Source: Desulfobulbaceae bacterium (GTDB lineage: Bacteria; Desulfobacterota; Desulfobulbia; Desulfobulbales; Desulfobulbaceae). From it: 7,409 nt of DNA. This document shows, piece by piece, positions 1 to 5,850 of the stretch; position 1 is the stretch's first letter; the number at the start of each line of letters is the position of its first letter. The notes beneath the pieces were generated by a model that ran no database searches, was not told the origin of the DNA, and saw nothing but the letters and a program-made list of their open reading frames with translations. A program made the translations under genes and the position numbers. Location of the stretch: the NCBI GenBank assembly GCA_026990725.1, contig JALXCX010000121.1, positions 1 through 7,409 on the forward strand, in the 5' to 3' direction.

Positions 1-97
1 ACTTCATCGCCAGTTTACGGTATGATTTTTTAATAACATCGCCGTTGGCGTCTCGAGAAACCTGAAGAATCTCGTAATAACATTTACTGCTCGTCAT
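1..97 (-). CDS. dnaJ: DnaJ-like J-domain protein, N-terminal fragment (runs off the window)
   Basis: The minus strand from the ATG at 97 translates into 32 residues beginning MTSSKCYYEILQVSRDA and continuing to YRKLAMK at the window edge. This is the first two-thirds of a J domain: the YYEILxVSRDA opening of helix I and the basic helix II ending in YRKLAMK. The HPD loop that contacts DnaK lies beyond the edge and cannot be checked, nor can the Gly/Phe, zinc-finger and C-terminal domains that separate true DnaJ from other J proteins. Known role of the family: DnaK co-chaperone that stimulates ATP hydrolysis. The start lies 17 bases after the rpoZ stop with an AGGGA-like ribosome site, so co-transcription with rpoZ is likely. 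Confidence 0.82.
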   Translation of the reverse strand, partial: MTSSKCYYEILQVSRDANGDVIKKSYRKLAMK

Positions 98-114
98 GTT
101 CCCTGATACCCGAT

Positions 115-393
115 CTAGATCTGTTCCTGTTCTGTTTCTGCTTCAACCAGCTCTGCACGGGCTGCTTCTTCTTCCGCACGACGTTTGCCGGGCAGGTCCA
201 AAACATTATCAAAATCAACTGAACCTGCAGCTATTTCACGAAGAGTCATGACAATTTCCTTGTTCTTTCCTTCAACCAGAAAAGGCTCACCCTTTCTGTG
301 CTGCCGTATACGTTCAACAGCGAGGTGTACCAGGGCAAAACGGTTATCATCGCCAACCTTGGCCAGACAATCTTCAACAGTAATTCGAGCCAT
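115..393 (-). CDS. rpoZ: DNA-directed RNA polymerase omega subunit
   Basis: This is a 92-residue protein starting MARITVEDCLAKVGDDNRFA, the typical omega opening. The conserved stretch follows: R-F-A-L-V-H-L-A-V-E-R-I-R-Q at about residues 18-31, and then the KEIVMTLREIAAG segment at about 45-57. The C-terminal third is acidic (runs of E, with EEEAARAELVEAETEQEQ) and low in complexity, which is common in omega from proteobacteria. Omega helps fold and latch the beta-prime subunit and in many bacteria forms part of a ppGpp site. The start is fixed by a consensus AGGAGG seven bases upstream of the ATG. Two hairpins lie between purA and this gene, and a J-domain gene follows 17 bases downstream. 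Confidence 0.96.
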   Translation of the reverse strand: MARITVEDCLAKVGDDNRFALVHLAVERIRQHRKGEPFLVEGKNKEIVMTLREIAAGSVDFDNVLDLPGKRRAEEEAARAELVEAETEQEQI

Positions 394-418
394 AAAAAGG
401 CCTCCTGTAAAAATAGGG

Positions 419-451
419 AGTACCTGTTTGATTAACGACCAAACAGGTACT
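419..451 (-). terminator. Perfect 12-bp hairpin just upstream of rpoZ (weak terminator or leader structure)
   Basis: AGTACCTGTTTG at 419-430 and CAAACAGGTACT at 440-451 are exact inverted repeats around a 9-base loop. Read on the minus strand, the stem is followed by CCCTATTTTTAC, a short U-run set a few bases from the stem, and then directly by the AGGAGG of rpoZ. It could end purA transcripts weakly, attenuate rpoZ, or protect a processed 5' end. The interrupted U-run makes a strong terminator less likely. Confidence 0.5.
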
Positions 452-469
452 GAAAAATTGATCTCTCAT

Positions 470-519
470 TGAGCCATTGCTGCCTCACAGGCTGAAAATG
501 TTTACCAGCAATGGGCTCA
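470..519 (-). terminator. Imperfect 13-bp hairpin downstream of purA (possible terminator)
   Basis: TGAGCCATTGCTG at 470-482 pairs with CAGCAATGGGCTCA at 506-519. There is a single bulged base, giving about 13 paired bases around a 23-base loop. On the minus strand it lies about 55 bases after the purA stop. A T-run (AATTTTTC) follows only about 10 bases after the stem, so it is not a textbook intrinsic terminator. Together with the hairpin at 419-451 it forms a tandem structured region between purA and rpoZ. Confidence 0.4.
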
Positions 520-532
520 GAATAATTCTATA

Positions 533-544
533 ATGTAATTACAT
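533..544. other. 12-bp perfect palindrome ATGTAATTACAT between purA and rpoZ
   Basis: ATGTAATTACAT is its own reverse complement. It lies 30-40 bases past the purA stop, in an AT-rich stretch where an rpoZ promoter could sit (TATAGA follows on the minus strand, without a convincing -35). It may be a protein-binding site or chance in AT-rich DNA. I see no second copy in the window. Confidence 0.25.
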
Positions 545-574
545 CAGTAAGCACAGTCTTACCTGCAGGCAAGT

Positions 575-1879
575 TCATTTTTCAAAAGGATTACGAAGCA
601 TCAGAGTTTCCTCACGATCAGGCCCAACAGAGACAATAACAGGTGCTATACCGGAAATATCTTCTATACGTTTGACATAATCCCGTGCCTTCTGTGGCAG
701 ATCGGCAAAGTCACGAACTTTTGTAATATCTTCCTTCCAGCCCTCAACTTCTTCGTATACCGGCTTAGCAAGTGCTGTTTTACGAATATTGCAGGGCATA
801 CAATCAAAGCCCTCATTTTCAACAGTGTACTTACGGCCAATAAGCAATTTTGGCTGTCCGGACAACACATCAAGTTTTGTAATGGCAAGACCTGTCAAGC
901 CGTTTAATCGTACAGCATCATTGGCCACGACCATATCAAGCCAGCCACAACGACGACGCCTCCCCGTTGTTGCGCCAAACTCACCGCCCTTGCTCTGCAG
1001 TTCGTCCCCAACCTTATCGCCCTCTGGGAGCTCTGTTGGAAACGGGCCTTCACCCACCCGGGTTGTATAGGCCTTGAGAATGCCGATAACCTCGTCAATA
1101 TGGGCCGGACCAAAACCAGAGCCAATACAGGCATTACCGGAAATAGTATTTGAAGAGGTCACAAAGGGATATGTGCCATGATCTATATCAAGCTGGGTTC
1201 CCTGAGCGCCTTCAAACAAAATATTTCTGCCGCCTTTTCTGGCCTTGTCAAGCTCCATGGAAACATTGCCGATAAACGGACCCAGTTTTTCTGCAAACCC
1301 CTCAAACTGTGCTTTGATCGTCTCAAAAGAAGCAGCTTCAGCTCCATACTGTTTGGTTAGATAAAAGTTTTTTTCTTCGACATTGGCCTGAAGTTTATCA
1401 AGAAACTGGGCGCGATCCAGAAGGTCACCGGCTTTGATACCCACACGCCCAACCTTATCCATGTAACAGGGGCCGATTCCCCGCCCGGTTGTGCCTATTT
1501 TTTTGCCTTTGGACAACGCCGCCTCACGGGCATGGTCAAGCATCTGATGGTACGGCATAATAAGATGAGCATTTTCACTGATCATCAGGCGGCCGGGAGT
1601 AACCGGAAGCCCTTTACCGTTCAGCTCATCCATTTCAGTGAGCAGCACACCAGGATCGATAATCACGCCATTACCAATCATACAGGTTTTATCTTCGTAT
1701 AAGATGCCGGAAGGGATTATGTGGAACACATATTTCTTTCCATTCACCACCAACGTATGGCCGGCGTTGTTGCCGCCCTGAAATCTGACTATACAGTCTG
1801 CATAATTTGTCAGCAGATCAACAATCTTCCCCTTGCCTTCGTCACCCCACTGGGTTCCAACAACCACCACACTGGCCAT
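575..1879 (-). CDS. purA: Adenylosuccinate synthetase
   Basis: This 434-residue protein starts MASVVVVGTQWGDEGKGKIV and is the usual length for PurA. It catalyses the GTP-dependent joining of IMP and aspartate, the first committed step from IMP to AMP, in the cytoplasm. Visible signatures are the N-terminal GDEGKGK phosphate-binding loop with the catalytic Asp, FQGGNNAGHT at about residues 34-43 (catalytic His), GTTGRGIGPCY with conserved IMP contacts at about residues 128-138, FEGAQGTQLDIDHGTYPFVTSSN in the middle, and GATTGRRRRCGWLD towards the C-terminal half. An in-frame ATG 26 codons upstream (1957) is rejected. The family begins at MASVV, that ATG has an AGGAG site in front of it, and the predicted transcription start lies close to 1957. 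The gene stands alone behind its own promoter. Confidence 0.98.
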   Translation of the reverse strand: MASVVVVGTQWGDEGKGKIVDLLTNYADCIVRFQGGNNAGHTLVVNGKKYVFHIIPSGILYEDKTCMIGNGVIIDPGVLLTEMDELNGKGLPVTPGRLMISENAHLIMPYHQMLDHAREAALSKGKKIGTTGRGIGPCYMDKVGRVGIKAGDLLDRAQFLDKLQANVEEKNFYLTKQYGAEAASFETIKAQFEGFAEKLGPFIGNVSMELDKARKGGRNILFEGAQGTQLDIDHGTYPFVTSSNTISGNACIGSGFGPAHIDEVIGILKAYTTRVGEGPFPTELPEGDKVGDELQSKGGEFGATTGRRRRCGWLDMVVANDAVRLNGLTGLAITKLDVLSGQPKLLIGRKYTVENEGFDCMPCNIRKTALAKPVYEEVEGWKEDITKVRDFADLPQKARDYVKRIEDISGIAPVIVSVGPDREETLMLRNPFEK

Positions 1880-1965
1880 GAAAAACTCCTGAATTAGGAA
1901 ATTACAAAAGAAAAGGCTGTTCTCATTCCGTTCTCGGAAGACAGCAGCCCAACTCAAACTTGTAA

Positions 1966-1994
1966 AATATAGCCGAGTGTTTAAAAAAAGTCAA
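1966..1994 (-). promoter_or_regulatory. Sigma-70-type promoter for purA
   Basis: On the minus strand TTGACT (1994-1989) and TATATT (1971-1966) are separated by exactly 17 bases. Each differs from consensus at one position (TTGACA, TATAAT). The predicted start is near 1959, giving a leader of about 80 bases before the purA ATG at 1879. This agrees with the shorter purA start. No purine-repressor operator was recognised nearby. Confidence 0.7.
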
Positions 1995-2026
1995 ACAGGG
2001 GAATTAAAGAGGCATAATCATCAATA

Positions 2027-2683
2027 TCACTGCTCCTTGTGACCTTTCATAAACTGTTGAACCAGCAGGTCAGAAGTTATAATATAATAAACAGTTCCCT
2101 TGCTGAGTTTTGGCTGCTCTTCTTTTTTATCATCTCCCTTTGCATCAGGAGTAATTTCAAAATCAGAATTCAATTTTACAGTGGCAATAATACCAAGATT
2201 CGGAGTCTGGTTGACTTTTTTAGCCTTATTAAAATCATCTTCTGAAACCGCGCCATATTTATTAAAAGCCCAATAAAGAATTTTATCGTGTGCCAGAACT
2301 GTTGGCTCACCGAAAGTATCCATTAACTCGACAACCATGGCCTTGAGTTGTGATTTATCCGCATCTTTTTTCTGCCTGTACAGAGCAAGAACCCGGTCTG
2401 TTTCTTTATCAACAACCACAATCACATTGTTATCACCAAATTTATAGGTGCCCTCATAGGCACCAGGCTCCGTGTTTTTCTCGCCAATTCTTTTCTGGTC
2501 AACAGTGAGTTTTTGGCCGATGACATAGCCATTCATACCAAGATTCAGGGCAACAACCTGCTCAACCAAATCTGTTTTTTTCTGTTTACTCCCCATTGCC
2601 GGACAGACCACCAGACACAAAACAACAAAAGTCGCCACGGCTCCGGCCAGTATTTTCATACGCTTTACTCCAACACAACCCAT
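2027..2683 (-). CDS. Exported protein of unknown function (218 aa)
   Basis: I do not recognise the family. The N-terminus is a signal peptide: basic start (VKRMK), hydrophobic core at about residues 11-27, and probable signal peptidase I cleavage after PAMG, so the product is likely periplasmic. The mature part has alternating short strands and helices. FGEPTVLAHDKILYWAF at about residues 123-139 loosely recalls the GxP...WxY pattern of BamE/SmpA-like folds (weak inference), and a lysine- and glutamate-rich linker lies at about 183-196. Two starts are possible: ATG 2683 and in-frame ATG 2659 (MKILAGAV, 210 aa). Each has a GGAG 7-8 bases upstream; I keep the longer and cannot separate them. 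The gene begins just after the cytochrome operon's terminator, and no promoter of its own is obvious, so it may depend on read-through. Confidence 0.75.
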   Translation of the reverse strand: MGCVGVKRMKILAGAVATFVVLCLVVCPAMGSKQKKTDLVEQVVALNLGMNGYVIGQKLTVDQKRIGEKNTEPGAYEGTYKFGDNNVIVVVDKETDRVLALYRQKKDADKSQLKAMVVELMDTFGEPTVLAHDKILYWAFNKYGAVSEDDFNKAKKVNQTPNLGIIATVKLNSDFEITPDAKGDDKKEEQPKLSKGTVYYIITSDLLVQQFMKGHKEQ

Positions 2684-2705
2684 AATATTTCTCCAAAGAA
2701 AAGAA

Positions 2706-2735
2706 CGCCCCGGTTCCCTGACGGAAACCGGGGCG
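2706..2735 (-). terminator. Rho-independent terminator of the octaheme cytochrome operon
   Basis: CGCCCCGGTT at 2706-2715 and AACCGGGGCG at 2726-2735 form a GC-rich 10-bp stem, extendable by two more pairs (CC/GG) across one bulged A. On the minus strand the stem is followed at once by TTCTTTTCTTT. It begins 24 bases after the octaheme cytochrome stop, and its T-rich tail runs into the ribosome site of the next gene. Confidence 0.88.
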
Positions 2736-2759
2736 AAATGCTGCTCAAGACAGGACGTT

Positions 2760-4355
2760 TTATTCTTTATTTCCGTAACGCTCTGCCTGCTCGGTCTTGA
2801 TAGCCTTCATGGTGTCTTCACCAAAACCTTTCTGGTACCATTGATGCTCGGGCTTGGCAAGAATTTCATTAACAGCTTTTTCATACTTGGCTGTCATGTT
2901 GTGCTCCTTAGCCAGTTTCATGAGCTCAGGAATAAACTCATAGTAAAAATGCCGGGCAACTTCATAGAGTCCATGCCAATGTGTGTAATCAGGCCCACCC
3001 ATTGCAGCACCGTGCCGGGTTCTCCGACCCTCATGATGCCAGATTTCAAACCAGGTCCAGCCAAGTGACGAATGGAAAGGAGATCCTTTTACCAGCCCAT
3101 CCTTTTTGGCCATTCCATAAAGCTTCTGAGTAGGCTTGGCAAATTTTTCATTGTAGGTAACAACCAGTGAATCAAACTGTTTGTAAAAACTTTCAACCTG
3201 CTGCATACCGTGACAGGATTTACAGGCGCCCTTCATGTTATTCCGCCTGTCTTCCCAGGACAACACCTTAACAACCTGTTTTTGCGCGGTAACCTTTTTA
3301 AACTTACCGTCTTTTACAATAAAAGTTTTATAAGTAGCCTTCTGCCCGACCTGCGGAGGTATATCGCCGGGAATATCTGCAACAGTCCCGTCGGCAAAAA
3401 TAGCCCGGTTAAGTTTTACGGAAATCTTCGGACGAAGTGTCCAGGAAATACGGTCACCAACATTATGCGTATTCTGGGCAACACCACCGTCAAGTTTGAC
3501 ATAAGATCCCATATGACAGGTTGAACAGGTTGGTGCTGTATAATAATCCTTACCAAGAACCCAGGTGCCATTTTTCAGGATATTCATACCATTAGCCCCG
3601 CCTTCACGAATCGCAGAGTAATAGGCAATACCATGTTTGGACTCCTCATAGATCTCTTTTTGAGGATGATCCGGGCCAAGATGACATTTTCCACAGTTTT
3701 CCGGCTGACGGGAAACAGAAGAACGGAAGGAATGTTTAGAATGACAGGCCATACAGGAACCTTTGGAACCGTCAGGATTCAAGCGGCCAATACCGGTGTT
3801 CGGCCAGGTCATAGGGTCGATCATAACAGCTCCGCTTGCCCGTTTTAACGGTTTGCCGTCTTTATCTTTTTCTACCGTGATAATACCGCCATGACATTGC
3901 CAGCAACCGTTAACCGCATCAGCTTTGGTTCCCGGCATGGAACAGATAACTTCACCGATCACGTTATCAAGAGAGGCCATGATCTCACCGGCCGTGGCAT
4001 GATGCGAATTAACCATCTCTTTTACTTCACGCTCATGGCAGTAATTACAGTCCATGGGAGAAAGAATGGTTTTAATAAACGCGCCTTCATGCTCGTAGCC
4101 AATTTCCTCACCTTTATTTGCAGCATGGCAGTTATAACAACCAATCTGGCCGTCCTGGGCAGCGGCGTGGGGCGAATGCTGCCATTGCTTGACAAGCGAT
4201 GTATTCTCTTTCAGATGACAGTTAATACATTTAACATTACGCGCTTTGTTCGCCTCGTCCTGGGTATTTTTTGACTGCTCAGTGGTGGCAAAGGCCGAAC
4301 CCGCAGCAAACAGCCCTACGACTGCAATACAAAATATTTTTTTCCAATGTTTCAT
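2760..4355 (-). CDS. Secreted octaheme cytochrome c of the hydroxylamine oxidoreductase (HAO) family, probable nitrogen-oxide reductase
   Basis: This 531-residue protein has a Sec signal peptide (MKHWKKIF, hydrophobic core, cleavage after AFA at residue 23) and no C-terminal membrane anchor, so it is periplasmic. It has eight CxxCH sites: Cys43, 73, 103, 151, 201, 221, 277 and 378 begin CINCH, CYNCH, CNYCH, CWQCH, CMACH, CGKCH, CSTCH and CKSCH. The segment from heme 5 to heme 7 (CHSKHSF, SRQPENCGKCH, PDH, SKHG, APTCSTCHM) matches the HAO pattern as I recall it. Heme 4 (CWQCH) would be the catalytic heme. Classical HAO oxidises hydroxylamine and carries a Tyr crosslinked to that heme. Relatives in anaerobes reduce hydroxylamine or nitrite to ammonia. 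Tyr457 in PDYTHWHG is a candidate for the crosslink position, but its role is not certain. About 45 residues separate heme 4 from heme 5, far more than in the nitrifier enzyme. Cys138 is an extra cysteine near heme 4. The ATG has AGGAGG six bases upstream. Upstream genes encode its likely electron supply. The substrate is inferred. Confidence 0.92.
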   Translation of the reverse strand: MKHWKKIFCIAVVGLFAAGSAFATTEQSKNTQDEANKARNVKCINCHLKENTSLVKQWQHSPHAAAQDGQIGCYNCHAANKGEEIGYEHEGAFIKTILSPMDCNYCHEREVKEMVNSHHATAGEIMASLDNVIGEVICSMPGTKADAVNGCWQCHGGIITVEKDKDGKPLKRASGAVMIDPMTWPNTGIGRLNPDGSKGSCMACHSKHSFRSSVSRQPENCGKCHLGPDHPQKEIYEESKHGIAYYSAIREGGANGMNILKNGTWVLGKDYYTAPTCSTCHMGSYVKLDGGVAQNTHNVGDRISWTLRPKISVKLNRAIFADGTVADIPGDIPPQVGQKATYKTFIVKDGKFKKVTAQKQVVKVLSWEDRRNNMKGACKSCHGMQQVESFYKQFDSLVVTYNEKFAKPTQKLYGMAKKDGLVKGSPFHSSLGWTWFEIWHHEGRRTRHGAAMGGPDYTHWHGLYEVARHFYYEFIPELMKLAKEHNMTAKYEKAVNEILAKPEHQWYQKGFGEDTMKAIKTEQAERYGNKE

Positions 4356-4474
4356 TCAGTTTCCTCCTGATATGAAATTCTTTCCTGTTACCAACAGGTG
4401 ATTCAATTCCTGAAGTATCTGCAGACATACTTAGCTGCACTATCACCTCTCTCTCTTTAGTGTGCCGTACCCTC

Positions 4475-4507
4475 CTTTCATTTTGTATTGTTTTTTATAT
4501 GAAAGTC
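4475..4507 (-). other. Switch-like segment: one strand with two alternative pairing partners
   Basis: CTTTCAT (4475-4481) pairs with ATGAAAG (4499-4505). The overlapping GAAAGTC (4501-4507) pairs instead with GACTTTC (4543-4549). The two 7-bp stems cannot form together. The second partner lies in the loop of the larger hairpin at 4518-4582. This resembles an alternative RNA fold but matches no riboswitch class I know. Confidence 0.3.
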
Positions 4508-4517
4508 GCCACTGACT

Positions 4518-4582
4518 CCTGATTTGCCATGCCGCAGCTACGGACTTTCAAAGTTCGTTGTAGCTGGCCAATCAGAATCAGG
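4518..4582 (-). other. Large imperfect stem-loop in the leader of the octaheme cytochrome gene
   Basis: The outer stem pairs CCTGATT (4518-4524) with AATCAGG (4576-4582), and the inner stem pairs CAGCTAC (4535-4541) with GTAGCTG (4560-4566). They are separated by a nearly symmetrical internal loop of 10 and 9 bases. The apical 18 bases can form a small extra hairpin (ACTT/AAGT). No T-run follows on either strand, so it is not an intrinsic terminator. It may be an RNA processing or stability element, or a leader switch. Confidence 0.45.
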
Positions 4583-4647
4583 TCCAGCCATGCTGGTTAG
4601 ACGGTTCTATTGCTGTTATCTGCGCAGCAAACCTTTGTTCTATACGT

Positions 4648-5850
4648 TCATGCTGACTGCTTTTGAACTGCCGGATCGTCATCAAGCCAGAAAGGAAACA
4701 CTTTGCTGAGCAAAAAGAGAAAAACGATGGGCAAAATCATAATAATTATCGAGACCAGGATTCCCTCTTTCTCAAACCATAATGGATGAAACACAGCGTG
4801 GCCACGCTCACTCTTGGACATCAGCTGCCCGCCGATGACAACATTCCAACGCATGAGAATAACCTGTATAAGAATCATAAAAGAGAAAAGGGAACCAAAT
4901 ATCTTCACGAGAATGTCCGGCAGCCTGATCAGAGATAAAATGCCAAGCCCGACAAATGGAATTAAAGAAAAAATTCCTACCTGAGCTATCCAGAAAGAAT
5001 GATAAAGCGGGCCAAAATAGAGATCACGCAGAGCTTCCCAGTGATGAGTTGCCATGTAGGCATGGGAAAAAAGTTCAAGCATCTCAAAAACAAAATCGAG
5101 AATGAAACAGCCCCAGAGGAATTTGATAAGCGTCCTGACACAGTCCATATCAATAAACTTACCGGTAAATGTTTTGATCAAGACATAGGATAAAATAATA
5201 CCGGCAATACCGGATACACTTGCAGAAAGCAAAAAAATCACAGGCATGAGCGGGGTGGCCCACATCGGGTTTGCTTTCACACCACCAAAAATAAATCCGA
5301 CATAACCATGCAGGGTACAGGCCATGGGAATACCTATAGCTGCCAGAAAAGCAATAATCTTATGATCAAATTTTAATGACTTTTCAGAAACATTGTCGCT
5401 ACCAATGGTGAGAATGGTGTAAAGCGTTTTCATTTTGCCTGTGGCGGTCTTCCTTAATGCCACAAGCGTAGGTCGATAGATAAAGAGAATCTCCAGAATA
5501 AGGACAACTGTATACGCTGAATAGATATAACCAAATCCAGCCATGGCAGAGGTCGGATTTGGGGTGAGCATCATATTCATTGCCCGTTCAGGATGCCCGA
5601 GATGATTAAGAAGCGGCACTGTTGCAAAGGCCACAAAAGCCAAAGCAAAGACGAGCGCATACCTGGAAACAGGCTTAAGCGATTGAATACCAAAAACGTG
5701 GTAGAGCGATGACACAATAAATGCCCCGGCAACAATACCCGTGATGTAAGGGTACAGGACAATCATCAGGCTCCAGTGCACATGGAGATCATTGGGAAAA
5801 ACGTAATTTGTCAGGGCAGTTGCCACTGCAACGCCATGTTCAGGACCCAT
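4648..5850 (-). CDS. NrfD/PsrC-family quinol-oxidising integral membrane subunit
   Basis: This 400-residue, very hydrophobic protein has about nine predicted membrane helices, near residues 26-54, 63-84, 105-130, 163-190, 198-226, 239-266, 285-308, 316-342 and 363-388. The loop motif MRWNVVIGGQ at about residues 333-342 and the NHLGHPERA segment at about 82-90 are typical of NrfD-like subunits of Qrc, Psr and alternative complex III type. Known role: binds menaquinol on the periplasmic side and passes electrons to a partner ferredoxin subunit, with no cofactor of its own. The ATG overlaps the stop of the Fe-S gene by one base (TGATG) and has a strong GGGAGGTGG site, so the two are translationally coupled. 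Family membership is firm; membership of a named complex is not, hence no symbol. Confidence 0.93.
   Translation of the reverse strand: MGPEHGVAVATALTNYVFPNDLHVHWSLMIVLYPYITGIVAGAFIVSSLYHVFGIQSLKPVSRYALVFALAFVAFATVPLLNHLGHPERAMNMMLTPNPTSAMAGFGYIYSAYTVVLILEILFIYRPTLVALRKTATGKMKTLYTILTIGSDNVSEKSLKFDHKIIAFLAAIGIPMACTLHGYVGFIFGGVKANPMWATPLMPVIFLLSASVSGIAGIILSYVLIKTFTGKFIDMDCVRTLIKFLWGCFILDFVFEMLELFSHAYMATHHWEALRDLYFGPLYHSFWIAQVGIFSLIPFVGLGILSLIRLPDILVKIFGSLFSFMILIQVILMRWNVVIGGQLMSKSERGHAVFHPLWFEKEGILVSIIIMILPIVFLFLLSKVFPFWLDDDPAVQKQSA

Larger units (their letters stand above)
4356..4647 (-). other. 292-base non-coding spacer between the nrfD-like and octaheme cytochrome genes, rich in inverted repeats
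   Basis: No credible gene lies here; minus-strand ATG frames give only 11-16 residue peptides. In minus-strand order it holds a 5-bp hairpin (CCAGC/GCTGG, 4584-4596), a long two-part stem (4518-4582), two competing 7-bp pairings that share 4499-4507, an imperfect 20-bp dyad AAGTATGTCTGCAGATACTT (4413-4432), a 6-bp hairpin CCTGTT/AACAGG (4384-4398), and the AGGAGG of the cytochrome gene. No strong sigma-70 or sigma-54 promoter was found and no stem is followed by a T-run. A long structured leader inside an operon that sets the ratio of enzyme to membrane subunits is the favoured reading. Confidence 0.6.

Noticed and set aside
1880..1957. 26-codon N-terminal extension of purA
   Set aside because: PurA begins at MASVVVVGTQWGDEGKGK, AGGAG precedes that ATG, and the extension begins at about the predicted transcription start.
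2590..2659. Possible lipoprotein signal (LVVC) in the 218-aa protein
   Set aside because: Val before the Cys is not a usual lipobox residue and Pro follows the Cys. Signal peptidase I cleavage after PAMG is more likely.
3891..3942. C-x15-CH heme motif of sulfite reductase type in the octaheme protein
   Set aside because: The spacing exists (Cys138 to Cys154-His155), but a complete CWQCH at 151-155 already binds the heme, and the rest of the chain follows HAO and not MccA. Kept only as a note on Cys138.
3891..4274. Plus-strand open frame (127 codons) inside the octaheme gene
   Set aside because: It is antisense to the heme-binding region of a clear coding sequence, and the product is a mirror of that composition.
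4433..4448. Second GG-N10-GC match on the minus strand before the octaheme gene
   Set aside because: Only the dinucleotide spacing fits. The flanking bases (AGGTGA and CAGCT) deviate from TGGCAC and TTGCA too much to call a promoter.
4524..4709. Plus-strand frame (61 codons) in the spacer after the NrfD-like gene
   Set aside because: It runs into the antisense of the NrfD-like C-terminus, has no family likeness and no good ribosome site. The inverted repeats explain the spacer better.
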